This document shows positions 62,010 to 64,000 of a DNA stretch of 64,000 nt, in pieces. The stretch is from positions 1 to 64,000 of the forward strand of contig CALUTT010000018.1 of NCBI GenBank assembly GCA_944323775.1, in the 5' to 3' direction. The notes beneath the pieces are model-generated. The model had not been told where the DNA came from. It made no database searches and was given only the letters and a program-made list of their open reading frames with translations. Each line of letters starts with the position of its first letter. The stretch's first letter is position 1. The position numbers and the translations under genes were made by a program. Origin of the DNA: an uncultured Bacteroidales bacterium (GTDB lineage Bacteria; Bacteroidota; Bacteroidia; Bacteroidales; UBA932).

Positions 62010-63185
62010 TCATTCAGGCACAATGCCGATTCCCGGCGCATCGCCGAGCGACAGTCTGCCTTCCACTACCTTTACTCCGTTGAAGATATCGTTGCTGATC
62101 AGCAGGTGGCCGTCCAGGTCGGCAAAGTCTACGGCAGGTGAGAGCTGCGCTGCCGCCGATACGGCACACGACGTTTCTGTCATGCATCCGAGCATCACTT
62201 TCATGCCCTCCGCTCTTGCGTAGTTGAGCATTTTCCATGCTTCCCGCATGCCGGTACATTTCATGAGTTTGATGTTGATGCCGTTGTAGGCTCCCTTGAT
62301 TCCCGGAATGTCGGCGAGTCTCTGGACCGCTTCGTCCGCGAAAACGGGAATCGGGCTGCGCTCGCTTATCCATGCGTTGTCGTCAAGGCGGGCTGCCGGC
62401 ATTGGCTGCTCCACCATCAGCACTCCCATTTCCTTGAGCCAGAAGATTTCGTCGAGGGCGGCCTGCCTGTCTGTCCAGCCCTGGTTTGCGTCCACGACAA
62501 GCGGAAGGTCTGTGACTTCGCGTATGGTGGAGATCAGTTTCCTGTCATCCGGAACTCCAACTTTTGCCTTGAGCACCTTGAACCGTCCCGCACATTCGAG
62601 GGTCTTTTCCCTGACGACTTCAGGAGTGTCGATCCCGATAGTGAAGCTCGTGCAGGGAGCCTTCTGAGGGTCGAGTCCCCATATCCTGTACCAGGGGGCT
62701 CCGAGGAGTTTGCCGACGAGGTCGTGCAGGGCGATGTCTACCGCCGCCTTTGCCGCAGTGTCGCCATCAGAGAGTCCGTCAACATAAGAGAGTATGTCCT
62801 CGAGCAGGAAGGGGCTCGGAAATCTGCCGAGGTCTACCTTACGGAGGAATGCCATGACGCTCTCCGTAGTCTGGCCCAGGTACTGCGGCATGGATGCCTC
62901 TCCGTATCCGGTGAACCCGTCATACCATATTCTCAGCTGTACATCCGGGGTAGTGGTCCTGGAGTATCCCGAGACGGTGAAAGTATGGCGCATACGGAGT
63001 TCGTACGGCTCGAAGCCGATGGCGAATCTTCCCTGGCGTCTGTCTCCCGGTCCCGGTGTGTCGTATCCTTGTCTGCCGCAGCCGGGAAGCGGCTCACGTA
63101 AGCCGGCTGCTCCCGCGCCTGTTGCGGCAATGCCGGCTGCAACGGCCCCGGCCGCTGCTTTCTTGAGAAAGTCCCTTCTGTCCAT
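62010..63185 (-). CDS. Dipeptide epimerase (L-Ala-D/L-Glu type), Tat-exported
   Basis: 391 aa enolase-superfamily enzyme. The N-terminus MDRRDFLKK plus an Ala/Gly hydrophobic stretch is a twin-arginine signal. The barrel has catalytic Lys in LKAKVG, metal ligands Asp in VVDANQGW, Glu in VEQPMP and Asp in FADEAV, and the second Lys in INIKLMK. This layout fits the muconate-lactonizing/dipeptide epimerase group that inverts L-Ala-D-Glu from peptidoglycan; the substrate is inferred. ATG 63185 puts the RR motif at residues 3-4. The divergent SH3b-NlpC/P60 gene supports a wall-peptide role. Confidence 0.82.
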   Translation of the reverse strand: MDRRDFLKKAAAGAVAAGIAATGAGAAGLREPLPGCGRQGYDTPGPGDRRQGRFAIGFEPYELRMRHTFTVSGYSRTTTPDVQLRIWYDGFTGYGEASMPQYLGQTTESVMAFLRKVDLGRFPSPFLLEDILSYVDGLSDGDTAAKAAVDIALHDLVGKLLGAPWYRIWGLDPQKAPCTSFTIGIDTPEVVREKTLECAGRFKVLKAKVGVPDDRKLISTIREVTDLPLVVDANQGWTDRQAALDEIFWLKEMGVLMVEQPMPAARLDDNAWISERSPIPVFADEAVQRLADIPGIKGAYNGINIKLMKCTGMREAWKMLNYARAEGMKVMLGCMTETSCAVSAAAQLSPAVDFADLDGHLLISNDIFNGVKVVEGRLSLGDAPGIGIVPE

Positions 63186-63192
63186 ATGAATG

Positions 63193-63200
63193 CTAATATA
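63193..63200 (-). promoter_or_regulatory. Possible -7 element before the epimerase gene
   Basis: Minus-strand TATATTAG, one mismatch to TAnnTTTG, 7 nt before the ATG. No -33 element recognised. Confidence 0.3.
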
Positions 63201-63223
63201 ATGCTTTTCATTGTTGAAATGCC

Positions 63224-63231
63224 TATATTTG
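63224..63231 (+). promoter_or_regulatory. -7 promoter element before the NlpC/P60 gene
   Basis: TATATTTG, exact TAnnTTTG match, 24 nt before the ATG at 63256. The -33 element is unclear. Confidence 0.5.
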
Positions 63232-63255
63232 CGATACAATCTTCAAGTCTCTCAG

Positions 63256-64000
63256 ATGAAACGCATTGCACTGATTGTCCTTATGCTGCTGTCGCTGGCC
63301 GCCAATGCCGGTGAAGGCCGGAAGTGGGCCGTGGTGAATACCTCCCTTTGCTACCTGCGGGCCGAGCCGGATTATGAGTCTGCTCTGGAAAGCCAGGCGC
63401 TTATGGGTACGGTAGTCGAGATAACCGCCGCCGACGGGTACTGGCGCAGAGTCAACGTCCCTGACTACAGGAACGTGTGGACGAACGAACTGGTCCTCGC
63501 GGAAATGGACGACAGCCAGCTGGAAGAGTACCGGAAAGCTCCGAAGTGGATATGCACTGCTGCCCACAGTGTGCTGTACAGCCGTCCCGATGCAGGTTCG
63601 CCAAGGGTATCGGATTTCCTGCTCGGAGACGTGGTACGCAAATCCGGGAAGGAGATGGTCCGCCGCGGAGGGGTCGAGTGGGCCGGGGTTGTCACGGCCT
63701 CGGGGGATGAGGCATGGGTCCCTGCCTCCGACGTGGCCGATCTTGAGTCATGGACCGGGAGCAGACATGCGGACGGGGAGTCCCTGGTGCGCACGGCTCT
63801 CGGATTTACCGGCATTCCGTACCTTTGGGGCGGCGCTTCCGTCAACGGCTTCGACTGCAGCGGCTTTGTCAAGACAGTCTACCTGATGTGCGGAATTGTC
63901 CTTCCGAGAAATGCCCGCGAACAGATCCTGTGCGGCTCGGATGTGCCGTACGATATTGACCTGATGCAGCCGGGGGATCTTGTTTTCTACGGGTCGAGGG
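63256..64000 (+). CDS. SH3b-NlpC/P60 peptidase (YkfC-like), 3' end cut by window
   Basis: 248 codons visible, frame open to the edge. A Sec signal peptide (MKRIALIVLMLLSLAANAG) is followed by two SH3b-like domains (WAVVNTSLCYLRAEPDYES and the ICTAAHSVLYSRPDAGSP segment). Then comes the NlpC/P60 start GIPYLWGGASVNGFDCSGFVK with the catalytic Cys, and LMQPGDLVFYG; the catalytic His lies beyond the window. Such enzymes cut gamma-D-Glu-diamino acid bonds in peptidoglycan peptides with a free N-terminal L-Ala, releasing L-Ala-D-Glu for the epimerase encoded opposite. Confidence 0.9.
   Translation, partial: MKRIALIVLMLLSLAANAGEGRKWAVVNTSLCYLRAEPDYESALESQALMGTVVEITAADGYWRRVNVPDYRNVWTNELVLAEMDDSQLEEYRKAPKWICTAAHSVLYSRPDAGSPRVSDFLLGDVVRKSGKEMVRRGGVEWAGVVTASGDEAWVPASDVADLESWTGSRHADGESLVRTALGFTGIPYLWGGASVNGFDCSGFVKTVYLMCGIVLPRNAREQILCGSDVPYDIDLMQPGDLVFYGSR

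Overview
The window is one stretch of a moderately GC-rich Bacteroidota chromosome, probably order Bacteroidales. Evidence includes family markers of that phylum (DUF4270, DUF4294, DUF3098, short GT5 starch-synthase-like protein, serine palmitoyltransferase, MurA with Asp at the fosfomycin Cys site). Promoters follow the TTTG / TAnnTTTG pattern of the Bacteroidota primary sigma factor, and most start codons lack Shine-Dalgarno (SD) sequences. No IS element, integrase, prophage, CRISPR array or rRNA was seen. Most genes are housekeeping and packed into overlapping operons.

Layout: 0.2-3.4 kb holds a lipoprotein with a transglutaminase fold, a double CBM9-like lipoprotein and a small signal peptidase I. 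3.5-12.2 kb is a tripartite efflux operon (TolC-like, HlyD-like adaptor, two different RND permeases). 12.2-16.8 kb groups folE with minus-strand queD, a PTPS-III paralogue, an HI0933-type flavoprotein, serine palmitoyltransferase and an SDR reductase, so pterin/folate/queuosine and sphingolipid steps. 16.8-28.3 kb is one long operon aspS-murB-murA-thrA-dapE-dapB-dapA-dapD-dapF plus a lipoprotein of unknown function: UDP-MurNAc synthesis and the succinylase route to meso-DAP. 28.3-34.2 kb is a minus-strand operon dacA-mutS2-yraN-manC-aminotransferase.

34.3-58.9 kb carries the ribosomal protein genes, but not in the usual unbroken order. rplC-rplD-rplW-rplB-rpsS-rplV-rpsC starts at its own strong promoter without rpsJ in front and ends at a clear intrinsic terminator. 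About 10 kb of unrelated core genes follow (tlpA-like, uvrC, pnuC, acpP, DUF4270, GT5 protein, ftsX, DUF3098, uppP, lpxH-like, DUF4294). The series then resumes with rplP and runs through secY, map, infA, rpmJ, rpsM-rpsK-rpsD-rpoA-rplQ. Its terminator lies inside the coding end of the convergent aroD-aroA fusion gene.

58.9-64.0 kb holds the shikimate genes aroDA (fusion) and aroB, a tRNA-Leu(CAA), a Tat-exported dipeptide epimerase and, divergent from it and cut by the window edge, an SH3b-NlpC/P60 peptidase; the last two suggest use of peptidoglycan peptides.

I see no defence system or wholly unfamiliar multi-gene system. The most unusual items are the split S10 operon, the terminator nested in aroDA, the aroD-aroA fusion, the tandem PTPS-III/QueD pair and the aspS-mur-thrA-dap operon.
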